Below are positions 28,163-35,881 of a DNA stretch of 64,000 nucleotides, in pieces. Under the pieces are notes generated by a model that was given only the letters and a program-made list of their open reading frames with translations, did no database searches and was not told the DNA's origin. The DNA is from Gemmata massiliana. Lineage in GTDB: Bacteria > Planctomycetota > Planctomycetia > Gemmatales > Gemmataceae. Location: assembly GCF_901538265.1 (NCBI RefSeq), contig NZ_LR593886.1:9817738-9881737 (forward strand), written 5' to 3'. The translations under genes and the position numbers were made by a program. Position 1 is the first letter of the stretch; each line of letters opens with the position of its first letter.

Positions 28163-29305
28163 GTGCTTCGCCCATATCCGTATCGTTTCCGGGAACCCAA
28201 GTCGAAACTCGTGAAGCTCTTCTTTTTGGCCTCCGATCTCGGTGACAGTGACACGGCGAGCCAACTCGCGTTGCTGGCGTGCGCGCTGCCGCGCGACCAG
28301 TTCGAGGTCGCTGTCGGGGTGCTCGGTCCCGCGACCGGGGCCGCGGCCGATGCGCTCCGGGACTCGGGGCTTTCGGTCAGCGCGCTGCCGGTACGAGCTG
28401 CGCTCGACCTCAGTGGCATGCGCCGGCTCCGGCGAGCCGTTCAGGGGTGCGGCGCAACGGTCTTTCACGCTTTCGGAACCAACGCGGTCCGGATCGCGCG
28501 ATTGTGCCTGGCGCGGTTCGACGAGGGCACGGCCCCGCGGCTCGTGGCGACCGGAGCGGTCAACCCGGGGAACGGCGTGGGCGGGTGGCTCACCGCGCGC
28601 CAGGTCCGGCGCGCGGACCGCGTGATCGCGACCAGTTGGGTTCAGGGCGAACGGTACCGACAAATCGGGGTGACCAACGACCGTCTCACGCGGATCGCCC
28701 CGGCCGTGGCGCTAATCGAGAAGTGCGCCGATCGTACACAGTTCTGTCGCGCGATCGGTTCCCCCGAGGACGGACAACTGATTTTCGCCGGCGGGCGCCT
28801 GGACGCCGCACACGGGGTGAAGGAGTCGGTCGGCGCGTTCGACATGATTCGCTACAGTTCGCCCGCGATCCAGTTGGTGCTGACGGGTGACGGCCCGGAT
28901 CGGGTAGCGGCTGAGAACTTGGGTCGGGCGCTCGCGTTCGACGACTACCGAGTCCGCTTCAGCGGAGCCCGGTCCGATCTCCCCGCGGCGACGCTTTTGG
29001 CCAACTTGGTGTGGGTGACGTGTGAGCGCGGGGGTGAGCACCTGGCGCTACGGGCGATGGCTGCGGGCAAACCGATCGTCGCTTACAACACGCCGGAACT
29101 GAGCGAGATTGTGGACGACGGGGTAACGGGGTACCTAATTCCGACCGGCGACCGGCCCGCACTGGCCGCCAAAACTCAGGCGTTACTCGCGGACCCGGAG
29201 ACGGCCACCCGGATGGGTGAAGCCGCCCGCACCCGCGCCGTCGAGCGGTTCGGTGTGGCGCGATTCGTTGACCAGCACGTGCGCGTGTACCAAGAGTTGG
29301 GGTGA
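28163..29305 (+). CDS. Glycosyltransferase family 4 (GT-B fold)
   Basis: A 380-residue protein starting at GTG 28163; a GTG at 28211 (KLFFLASDLG) matches the usual first strand better and may be the real start. It shows the two-domain GT-B layout: an N-terminal Rossmann-like half (KLFFLASDLGDSDTASQLALLA), a nucleotide-sugar half with GGRLDAAHGVKESVGAFDMI, then QLVLTGDGPD and the C-terminal GGEHLALRAMAAGKPIVAYNTPELSEIVDDGVTGYLIPTGD segment with the family glutamates. It probably transfers a sugar to a surface glycan or lipid; donor and acceptor are unknown. Confidence 0.88.
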   Translation: MLRPYPYRFREPKSKLVKLFFLASDLGDSDTASQLALLACALPRDQFEVAVGVLGPATGAAADALRDSGLSVSALPVRAALDLSGMRRLRRAVQGCGATVFHAFGTNAVRIARLCLARFDEGTAPRLVATGAVNPGNGVGGWLTARQVRRADRVIATSWVQGERYRQIGVTNDRLTRIAPAVALIEKCADRTQFCRAIGSPEDGQLIFAGGRLDAAHGVKESVGAFDMIRYSSPAIQLVLTGDGPDRVAAENLGRALAFDDYRVRFSGARSDLPAATLLANLVWVTCERGGEHLALRAMAAGKPIVAYNTPELSEIVDDGVTGYLIPTGDRPALAAKTQALLADPETATRMGEAARTRAVERFGVARFVDQHVRVYQELG

Positions 29306-29319
29306 AATTCCCCCTGCAC

Positions 29320-29904
29320 TCAGCGCGAGCCGCGAAGGGCCAGGAAGTTCCGCAGGATGGTCGGCCCTTCGACCGTGAGGAAGCTCTCCGGGTGGAACTG
29401 GACGCCGTGGAGCGGCCACGCCTTGTGGCGCACGCCCATGATCTCGCCCTCGGCGGTCCAGGCCGACACTTCAAAGTCCGGGTTCGTCCACGTCTCTTTC
29501 TTAATGACCAGCGAGTGGTACCGGGTCGCGTCGAACGGGTTCGACATCCCCGCGAACAGCCCCTTCCCGTCGTGGTGAATGGGCGACACTTTCCCGTGCA
29601 TGATGCGGCTGTTGCGGATCACCTCGCCGCCGAACGTGTGGCCGATGCACTGGTGCCCCAGGCACACCCCGAACACGGGCACGGTCGGCGCGAACCGCTC
29701 CAGTACGGCGTTGGAGATCCCGGCTTCCTTCGGCGTGCAGGGGCCGGGCGAGATCACGATGTGCGTGGGCGCGATCGCCGCAATCTCGTCGAGCGTGATC
29801 TGGTCGTTGCGCACGACCTTCATGTTCAGGGCGGCGTCGAGTTCCCCGAACCGCTGGACGAGGTTGTAAGTGAACGAGTCGTAGTTATCGATCAGGAGGA
29901 GCAT
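29320..29904 (-). CDS. Glutamine amidotransferase of anthranilate/aminodeoxychorismate synthase
   Basis: The class I amidotransferase subunit that supplies ammonia to chorismate-using TrpE or PabB. It is 194 residues with the nucleophile in GVCLGHQCIGHTFGG, the oxyanion segment VISPGPCTPKEAG and the His-Glu pair in GVQFHPESFLT. TrpG and PabA cannot be told apart from sequence alone, and no trpE or pabB lies in the window; one protein may serve both pathways. There is no clear ribosome-binding site: a dispersed repeat begins 7 nt before the start codon. Confidence 0.92.
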   Translation of the reverse strand: MLLLIDNYDSFTYNLVQRFGELDAALNMKVVRNDQITLDEIAAIAPTHIVISPGPCTPKEAGISNAVLERFAPTVPVFGVCLGHQCIGHTFGGEVIRNSRIMHGKVSPIHHDGKGLFAGMSNPFDATRYHSLVIKKETWTNPDFEVSAWTAEGEIMGVRHKAWPLHGVQFHPESFLTVEGPTILRNFLALRGSR

Positions 29905-29910
29905 GGAAAA

Positions 29911-29945
29911 AACGCGGAGCGCGGGGTTCGGAACGCGGAATCAGG
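29911..29945. repeat. Dispersed GC-rich repeat upstream of pabA/trpG
   Basis: Contains the core GCGGAGCGCGGGGTTCGGAA. The core recurs with one base missing inside dnaA at 53897-53935. The remaining ~160 bp up to 30107 hold no convincing gene; a 50-60 codon minus-strand frame is present but its end is made by this repeat. Confidence 0.6.
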
Positions 29946-30107
29946 AACCGGCCGGGCCGGTGCGAGATCGCCCGCGAGGGATCGGATTGATACCTTCTTG
30001 CCGTGCTCCTCGGTGTAGTATTTGTATCGCGCGCCCCGGAAGTGCCACATAGCTTCTCGAACGGGGGGCCGAGTGGTTCGGTTCACCTGGTTGGAGCTTC
30101 GGTGGTA

Positions 30108-30395
30108 TCACCCCTGGCGACCGGGTAGCTTCTGAGCGCTGCTCGCGGTGGCATCGAACTTGTCCTTCGCGTCCGCGTCCGGCACCACTTCGAGGTAAGT
30201 ATCCGTTGCCGGGATGTCGTACCACGCGCCGTCGGCGAAATCGACGAGCGCCCGGCCCCCGTAGTTCACCGTCACCACGCGCCCCACTTTGTTCGCGAAG
30301 CGCTCGTACTCGGTGTACCCCGGCTTCACGCGAACGAACTTGTCCGTCCACGCGCGCTTGAGTGCTTCGGCTTCGTTGTACGTGGGGAATCGCAT
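30108..30395 (-). CDS. Small conserved-looking protein of unknown function
   Basis: A 95-residue protein with no signal peptide. It begins MRFPTYNEAEALKRAW, with charged helices, and then a small beta-rich part (KVGRVVTVNYGGRALVDFADGAWYDIPATDTYLEVV) that looks like an SH3-like barrel. The last ~15 residues are probably disordered. It starts 24 nt after the tautomerase gene on the same strand and is likely in the same operon. I recognise no family. Confidence 0.65.
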   Translation of the reverse strand: MRFPTYNEAEALKRAWTDKFVRVKPGYTEYERFANKVGRVVTVNYGGRALVDFADGAWYDIPATDTYLEVVPDADAKDKFDATASSAQKLPGRQG

Positions 30396-30419
30396 CGTTT
30401 GTGCTCCCGAAGGCCGAGG

Positions 30420-30629
30420 TCAATGGTTCCCTTCGTTTTTCCGATATTCCGTCGTTAGCATCCCCGAGAACCCCCAGTTTTCCGGGTCGATCTCGTCGAT
30501 GACGATGTGCGTGAGGTCCGGGCGCTTCCCGAGAACGCGCTGGAGCGTTTGTGTGATCTCGGCGACGATCTGGGCCTTCTGTTCGGTGGTAACGCCGTCC
30601 CGTGTGATCCGCACGTTCACGTAAGGCAT
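30420..30629 (-). CDS. 4-oxalocrotonate tautomerase family protein
   Basis: From the ATG at 30629 this is a 69-residue tautomerase, the normal size of the 4-OT family. After removal of Met the N-terminus is Pro-Tyr-Val-Asn-Val, giving the catalytic Pro1. The rest (TTEQKAQIVAEITQTLQRVLGKRPDLTHIVIDEIDPENWGFSG) matches family helices and strands. The family does keto-enol tautomerisation; the natural substrate is not clear. The frame extends 12 codons upstream, but that would hide Pro1, so the shorter start is chosen. Confidence 0.88.
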   Translation of the reverse strand: MPYVNVRITRDGVTTEQKAQIVAEITQTLQRVLGKRPDLTHIVIDEIDPENWGFSGMLTTEYRKNEGNH

Positions 30630-30666
30630 CGGTTCATTTCCTGAGTGGTGACGGTACCAGAACACC

Positions 30667-31659
30667 CTATCCCCGGAACGCTTTAGGGCCGTGTGCCGGC
30701 GGGTCGAAATCGAGCTGTTTCAGGAACCGCAGAGCGTCCGCGGCGCCGTACTCGCGGTCCATTCCCGGGTCGTGCCAGTCCACTGAGAGAGGGCCGTCGT
30801 ACCCGATGGCGTTTAGCCCGCGGATAATCGCGGCCCAATCGATGCCGCCGTGACCGGGCGACCGGAACTGCCAGCCGGCACGCGGGTCGCCGCTCGGCCA
30901 GTATCCGGCTAACACCCCGGCGCGCCCGTTCAGCGTCAACTGGGCGTCTTTGATGTGAACATGATAAATGCGATCCGGGAACCGACGCAAGAACTCGACC
31001 GGATCGATCCCCTGCCAGTGCATGTGGCTCGGGTCGAACGTGAAGCCGAAGTCCTCGCGCCCGTCGAGGGCGTCGAGCACGAGTTCCGCGGAGTACAGGT
31101 CGAACGCGAGTTGCCCCGGATGCACCTCGCACGCGAACCGCACCCCGGCTTCCCGGGCGGCGTCTAAAATCGGGTGCCACTGACGGGCGAATTGCCGAAG
31201 TGCGTCCGCGATAACGTCCTGCCGCGGCGCCGGGTACCCCGCCACATACCCCCAAATGGGCGAACCGGTGAACCCGCTCACGACCCCCGCGCCGAGCCGC
31301 TCCGCGAGCCGAAACGTGGCCTTCATCTCCTCCGCGGCGCGCTGTTGAACCCCCGCAGGGGCGCCGTCGCCCCACACGTAATCGGGCACGAGCGACTGGT
31401 GCCGCTTGTCGATCACGTCCGAAACCGCCTGTCCAACCTTATGATTCGCGATGACGGGGACTTGCAGATCGTGGCGAGCGAGTAGGTCGAGGCGAGCGGG
31501 CGGGTACCCGTCGTCGGAAAGCCCGCGCTGCACTTCGAGGTGGTCGCCCCAGCAGCACAGCTCGAAGCCGGCGTAGCCCCACCCGGCGGTCTTCGTCGCG
31601 AGCGAATCGAGCGGTAGATCGGCCCACGGGCCGCTAAAGAGCACGATCGGGCGTCCCAT
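30667..31659 (-). CDS. Sugar phosphate isomerase/epimerase (xylose isomerase-like TIM barrel)
   Basis: A 330-residue AP-endonuclease-2-type TIM barrel, the fold shared by IolE, IolI and many planctomycete sugar epimerases. Metal-ligand segments are visible: FACEVHPGQLAFD (Glu and His), FTFDPSHMHWQGID (Asp and His), YHVHIKDAQ (His) and LSVDWHDPGMDREYG near the end. It starts with a short strand (PIVLFSGPWADLPL) and has no signal peptide. It probably isomerises or epimerises a sugar; the substrate is unknown. It is first in a minus-strand group with the tautomerase and small protein. Confidence 0.88.
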   Translation of the reverse strand: MGRPIVLFSGPWADLPLDSLATKTAGWGYAGFELCCWGDHLEVQRGLSDDGYPPARLDLLARHDLQVPVIANHKVGQAVSDVIDKRHQSLVPDYVWGDGAPAGVQQRAAEEMKATFRLAERLGAGVVSGFTGSPIWGYVAGYPAPRQDVIADALRQFARQWHPILDAAREAGVRFACEVHPGQLAFDLYSAELVLDALDGREDFGFTFDPSHMHWQGIDPVEFLRRFPDRIYHVHIKDAQLTLNGRAGVLAGYWPSGDPRAGWQFRSPGHGGIDWAAIIRGLNAIGYDGPLSVDWHDPGMDREYGAADALRFLKQLDFDPPAHGPKAFRG

Positions 31660-31686
31660 TCCCTCACCTGCAACTTGAGAAACGAT

Positions 31687-31894
31687 AGAGGGCAGAGAAC
31701 AGATCAGAACCGGATGTGTGGAGCTTTTAGCCCCGTGGGGCGCCAGTCAACACTGGCGCCCCACGGGGCTAATTTGTTTTACTGCTAACTCGCCGGAGTG
31801 AAGCAATCGCTCCACCCCGATACACCGAATGCCCCGGAAGGGGCTAACCCTCACGCACGTCCGATCTCTGTCTTCTGATCTCTGTTCTCTGCCC
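31687..31894. repeat. Nested inverted-repeat element
   Basis: Outer imperfect arms of ~20 nt (GGGCAGAGAACAGATCAGA at about 31690-31708 and its near-complement at 31874-31894) enclose an inner perfect hairpin. That hairpin has 20-base arms, TAGCCCCGTGGGGCGCCAGT at 31728-31747 and its complement at 31752-31771, with loop CAAC. Both flanking genes are on the minus strand. Confidence 0.75.
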
Positions 31895-31902
31895 CGCGGG
31901 CA

Positions 31903-33711
31903 TTACCCCAGAGGAGCGTCGTCCGCCGGCTTCTTCGGTTCCTCGACCGGCGTGGGCGGGCTAACGGCCGGCGCCGGGGGCGGGCTGCTCGCGGTCGGCG
32001 GGTTGAACGGGAGCGTCGCCGGGGGCGGGGGAGGCGATTGCACGACCACCGGAGGCGGGCTAACCACGACCGGAGGCACCACCACGGGGGGCGAAACCGC
32101 CGGCTTGTTCAGCAGGCTGCTGCCGAGCGGAACAGTGGCGTCGGCCGGCGCGGGGGCCGGGGTCGGCGCCAGTTTCGGTGGGGCCAGCGGCGCTTCCGGT
32201 TCGTCGTCCTCGAACACCTCGTCCAGTTCCGCTTCGTCCACCTTCTTCCGCATCAGGAAGTAGATCATCGTCGCGGAGGACCAGAAGAAGCTGTAGCTGA
32301 ACCCGAGCATCATGAGGAACGCGAGCGTGAGCCAGAAGCACACGAGCCCGGCGCCCCACTTGTTGTACATCCAGAATTCCTTCTTGCTCTCGTCGTAGAT
32401 CTCCTGGTTCACCGGCTTGTAGTGGTACACCTGACGGATCACCTTCGTCGGATCGGTCGTTTCCTTCCCGTCGCGGTCCAACCCCGTCCACTCGCCTTGC
32501 ACCGCGTAGGGGCTGTCCTTCGTCAGCAGTTCGCGCCAGCCGAACGATTCCGGAGCGTAGACGAACATGTACTCCGGCTTCCGGTCCTGCCACAGCCCGC
32601 TGGCGGTCAGGCCCACGGCCCACTTGCCGACGTACACCGCGACCGACGCGAAGAACAGCACGAACAGCGTAACCGCCGCACCATAAATGATCGCGACGAA
32701 CCAGTTCCAGAGGTAGTGCCATGGAGCTTGGTAGACGTAGTTCACCGACCGGCTCAGCGCGTCGAACGTGTCGCTCTGATCGCCCTCGACGCTGAGGGTG
32801 GTGTACATCATCGGGTACCCGACGAGGCCGACGAGGAACACCGTCATGATGGCCCCGCCGACGATGACCAGCGGCAGCCCGACGCCGAGCAGCACGATGT
32901 CGCCGATGAACGGAATCAGCGCCAGCAGGCCGTACAGGATCAGCCCGACCACGACCAAGCTGATAATGCCGAGCGGAACGAGCGGGGCCCCGAGGTAGCT
33001 CAGGTAGCGCTTGGCGACGAACTGGACCGCCTGCTTCAACGTGATCGGCCCCTTGTTCGCGAGCTGCACCGCCGCGAGTCGGGTAATGACCCCGCCGCAG
33101 AACGCCCACACCGCCACGTTGCTGAGCAGAATCAGGAACAAGTATAGGCGGGTCTGCGGACTGACGCCGGGCGAGAGCAGTTTCGCGACCGGCAGCAGCA
33201 ATTTCACGAGCGGTTCGACGAGAACCGGCACGGACCCGCTAATGAAACCGTAGACCGCGCGGGCGCGGTCCTCGGAGCTGCCCCCGAGCGCGTCCGTGAA
33301 GAACAGGAACGGGTTCGGCCCGCGGTATTCGTACCACGGCAGCGTGCGGAGCCGCCCGCCCGGGCCGGCCAGCGAATCTAGCACCTGCCACTGTTCGTAG
33401 TCGCGCTTGTACTTCTCCGCTCCGATGCGCGTGAAGTCGTCGGCCGTGTAGTTAGTGTCGTTGGCTTTTTTCTTGCCTTCGTAGGACTTCTCGATTGCCG
33501 CGGCCCCGTACTCCGGGTCGTTCGCGAGCGGCGCCTTGTAATAGAAGACGTTCGAGAGCAGCCACCAAGAGAACGACATCGCGAGGATGCCGAGGGCCGC
33601 GACGAACAGCTTCCTCGGGTCCAGGGCAATTTGGAAGGACCGAAATATGTTCGTCCACGGTAGGGCCGTGCGGTAACTGAACCCGCCGGATTGGTCGCGC
33701 CCGTCGGCCAT
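31903..33711 (-). CDS. Large polytopic membrane protein with Pro-rich tail
   Basis: A 602-residue protein with about six or seven hydrophobic segments. Examples are LFVAALGILAMSFSWWLLSNVFY near 35-57, LYLFLILLSNVAVWAFCGGVIT, a pair around IISLVVVGLILYGLLALIPFIGDIVLLGVGLPLVIVGG, FVAIIYGAAVTLFVLFFASVAVYVG and LVCFWLTLAFLMMLGFSYSFFW. Between spans there are soluble loops, and the last ~90 residues are Pro/Val/Ala-rich. No transporter or enzyme motif is recognised. It resembles conserved planctomycete membrane proteins of unknown function in layout. Confidence 0.8.
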   Translation of the reverse strand: MADGRDQSGGFSYRTALPWTNIFRSFQIALDPRKLFVAALGILAMSFSWWLLSNVFYYKAPLANDPEYGAAAIEKSYEGKKKANDTNYTADDFTRIGAEKYKRDYEQWQVLDSLAGPGGRLRTLPWYEYRGPNPFLFFTDALGGSSEDRARAVYGFISGSVPVLVEPLVKLLLPVAKLLSPGVSPQTRLYLFLILLSNVAVWAFCGGVITRLAAVQLANKGPITLKQAVQFVAKRYLSYLGAPLVPLGIISLVVVGLILYGLLALIPFIGDIVLLGVGLPLVIVGGAIMTVFLVGLVGYPMMYTTLSVEGDQSDTFDALSRSVNYVYQAPWHYLWNWFVAIIYGAAVTLFVLFFASVAVYVGKWAVGLTASGLWQDRKPEYMFVYAPESFGWRELLTKDSPYAVQGEWTGLDRDGKETTDPTKVIRQVYHYKPVNQEIYDESKKEFWMYNKWGAGLVCFWLTLAFLMMLGFSYSFFWSSATMIYFLMRKKVDEAELDEVFEDDEPEAPLAPPKLAPTPAPAPADATVPLGSSLLNKPAVSPPVVVPPVVVSPPPVVVQSPPPPPATLPFNPPTASSPPPAPAVSPPTPVEEPKKPADDAPLG

Positions 33712-33932
33712 GCTGGCTCCTAATGTCTTGAAGTGTGTCGCGGGCCGCGAACCGGTGGGCGTCCGCGGGACAGGGGGGGATTATACCCGCCCTAACGGTC
33801 TCGGCAATTGCCACAAGAAATGATGAACACGTGGTGCCCTACTGGTAATGCCAGGGGCGCCTGTTGTTCGGATTTTAAGTCGCGCGTGAGGTACGGATGC
33901 CCCTCAAAATCGACACAAGTGCCAAGACGGTC

Positions 33933-33964
33933 CGCCGCTCCCCACCGGCCGGTGGGGAGCGGCG
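33933..33964 (-). terminator. Perfect palindrome after BBP7 gene
   Basis: Two adjacent perfect 16-base arms (CGCCGCTCCCCACCGG at 33933-33948 and its complement at 33949-33964) without a loop, 38 nt past the end of the BBP7 gene. It is probably its terminator. Confidence 0.65.
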
Positions 33965-34002
33965 AACCGCATTTGGGGATTTGGATAGTCGTCCCGCTCG
34001 GG

Positions 34003-35196
34003 TTAGAAGAAGAACCCGATGCCCACGTTGAACCCGTGGATCAGTCGGAAGACTTTGGTCCCGTAGTTCGGGTCGATGTTCCCGAAGTTGTACCCGACCG
34101 GTTCACGCATGTACCGGGTGTTGAAGAACGACATCCCGGTGTACCCCAATTTCAGTTGAACGCCCTCGATCGGGTACATCCACAGGTTGAGGTCGGCGGT
34201 GGCACTCGGTACGAAGTCGAACGACTCGCGGCCGAACTTGGACTGCGTGGTCTTGTCGCCGAGTTCGTACTTGGCCCGCTGCTTGGCCACGTCCATGTAC
34301 GCGGCGGCCGTCAGGTCGAGGCTGGCCGAGAACATGTTGCCGAGGTAGACCTCGTGCCCGCACCCGACGAACAGACCGTACATCCGCTGCGAGAGCGAGT
34401 TGGTGTACACGGCCGCGCTCTGCGGCGTGGAGTTCCCGGAGTTGTCGAGGTCCACCGTGCGCCAGGTGAAGCGCTCGAAGAACCAGGCGAACCGGGCACC
34501 CGACAACCCGTACACGCTGCTCATTTCTGTCGCGAACATCGGGATGCGCATCCCGAGTTCCGCCTGCTGATACCGCTGCGTGAACTTCGTGTCCATGATG
34601 TCGGCCGCGTTCCAGATGCCGACCGTGTTGCTCCCACCGTTGGTGCTGTTGTCGAACGCAGTGTCCTGCAGCGGGCCGTTGAACAACTGGTTGAAGTTGT
34701 ACACCGGGGCCGACAAAAACGTGTCGGCCAGGTCGGGCCGGGCGCGGTACCCGAGCGGGTACTGCGAGGCCCCGGCCGAGTAGTGGGCGTCGTACAGTTG
34801 CAAGTAATTGGCGTAGATCCGGGTACCGGTGTCGAACTTGTACCCGATTTCTACTTTGAACCCGGGCTGGAACTCGCGCCGGCCCATCTTACTGGTGTTC
34901 AGCGCGTCCGCCCCGGTCCCGACGAACGTACCCGGGACGCCGGTGATCGCGCCCTGAGCGTCGAAGAACCCGCGTACCCCGATCGACTGATTCCCCAAGG
35001 CCCGCGTCTGCGTGAGCATGACGAACTCGGCCCCGAAGTAGAACCCCGGCTCCCCGGCCCTCCCGGTCGGGATCGGAATTACGGGATCGCTGTTAAGAGG
35101 TGTTTGGAACCCGCCCTCCTGGGCCGCGACCTCGCCCGGCCACCCGATCGCGACCACGGCCGCCAGCACGGCTCCCCCGATGTACCGATGGCGCAT
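34003..35196 (-). CDS. BBP7 family outer-membrane beta-barrel protein
   Basis: A 397-residue protein with a signal peptide (RHRYIGGAVLAAVVAIGWPGEVAAQ) and a body of alternating short strands ending in a terminal aromatic strand (FNVGIGFFF), as expected for an outer-membrane barrel. The segment PGFYFGAEFVMLTQTRALGNQSIGVRGF matches the BBP7 family (named after a Legionella protein; common in planctomycetes). Its role, porin or adhesin, is not known. Pro/Gly-rich promoter-side DNA separates it from the sigma-factor gene, which is divergent. Confidence 0.85.
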   Translation of the reverse strand: MRHRYIGGAVLAAVVAIGWPGEVAAQEGGFQTPLNSDPVIPIPTGRAGEPGFYFGAEFVMLTQTRALGNQSIGVRGFFDAQGAITGVPGTFVGTGADALNTSKMGRREFQPGFKVEIGYKFDTGTRIYANYLQLYDAHYSAGASQYPLGYRARPDLADTFLSAPVYNFNQLFNGPLQDTAFDNSTNGGSNTVGIWNAADIMDTKFTQRYQQAELGMRIPMFATEMSSVYGLSGARFAWFFERFTWRTVDLDNSGNSTPQSAAVYTNSLSQRMYGLFVGCGHEVYLGNMFSASLDLTAAAYMDVAKQRAKYELGDKTTQSKFGRESFDFVPSATADLNLWMYPIEGVQLKLGYTGMSFFNTRYMREPVGYNFGNIDPNYGTKVFRLIHGFNVGIGFFF

Positions 35197-35881
35197 AACC
35201 CGGCTCCCCCTTCAACGGACTGCATGAACGACCGGCCGTCGCAGGCTCCCCAACCTGCTTCGACCCGGCCCCCCGGTTCGTCCGGAGGGCCGATCCCCTG
35301 AATACGGCACTTTGCGCACGTGTTGCGGAAAGTCGCGGGGACGATAACGCGGGCTCCGATCCGGTCAAGCGTTTCCGCCCGAAAATTGGCACTTCACCCC
35401 GGAAAAATCAGGCGTCCGGAGGCACGCGGCGCGAAGTTGAAAGGGCTGTTAGTGCGGGGGTAAACCGGGTCGCGTCACCCGCGCTCGCGACCTAGGTAAC
35501 CGGCGCAGAATTGGTACCCGCGGACTCGTCTTTGGAGGATGATTTCGAGGGACCAAAATGAGGAATCGTGGCTCCGTCTGGGTTCCTCCGGAATGAAGAG
35601 AGGATTCCCATCGCGTTTCCGACCATGATTTTCGACGCTCCATTTATTGCATTGCCTCAACGGATCACGAGTTCACAACACCTTTTGCGCAGCACACGTG
35701 TCTGCGAACCGGGTAAAATCGAACTACTTTCCGTGGGTGCCAAAAAATCACTCCGAGCGCGCGGGCGTTCGCGGGCAATACACGGTGACGGACACGAGTA
35801 GTTCCGGGTTCCGGGCCGGAAGGTCACATCCACTACAGGGTGTTCTCTTACGATCCGGGACCGTTGAAAGAGGCTCTCATT
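35197..35881. other. Divergent intergenic region (~680 bp)
   Basis: Between the divergent BBP7 and sigma-factor genes. It is somewhat less GC-rich near 35600-35740. I find no convincing gene or RNA; it presumably holds promoters for both sides. The sigma-factor frame is open to a GTG at 35840. Confidence 0.4.

Noticed and set aside
29892-30050. Possible 50-residue minus-strand gene upstream of pabA/trpG
   Set aside because: No ribosome-binding site with proper spacing, and its last third is made by a dispersed repeat; not enough support.
33808-35301. Long plus-strand frame opposite the BBP7 gene
   Set aside because: Shadow: Arg/Val/Glu-rich translation with no signal peptide or family motif, while the opposite strand gives a good outer-membrane protein.
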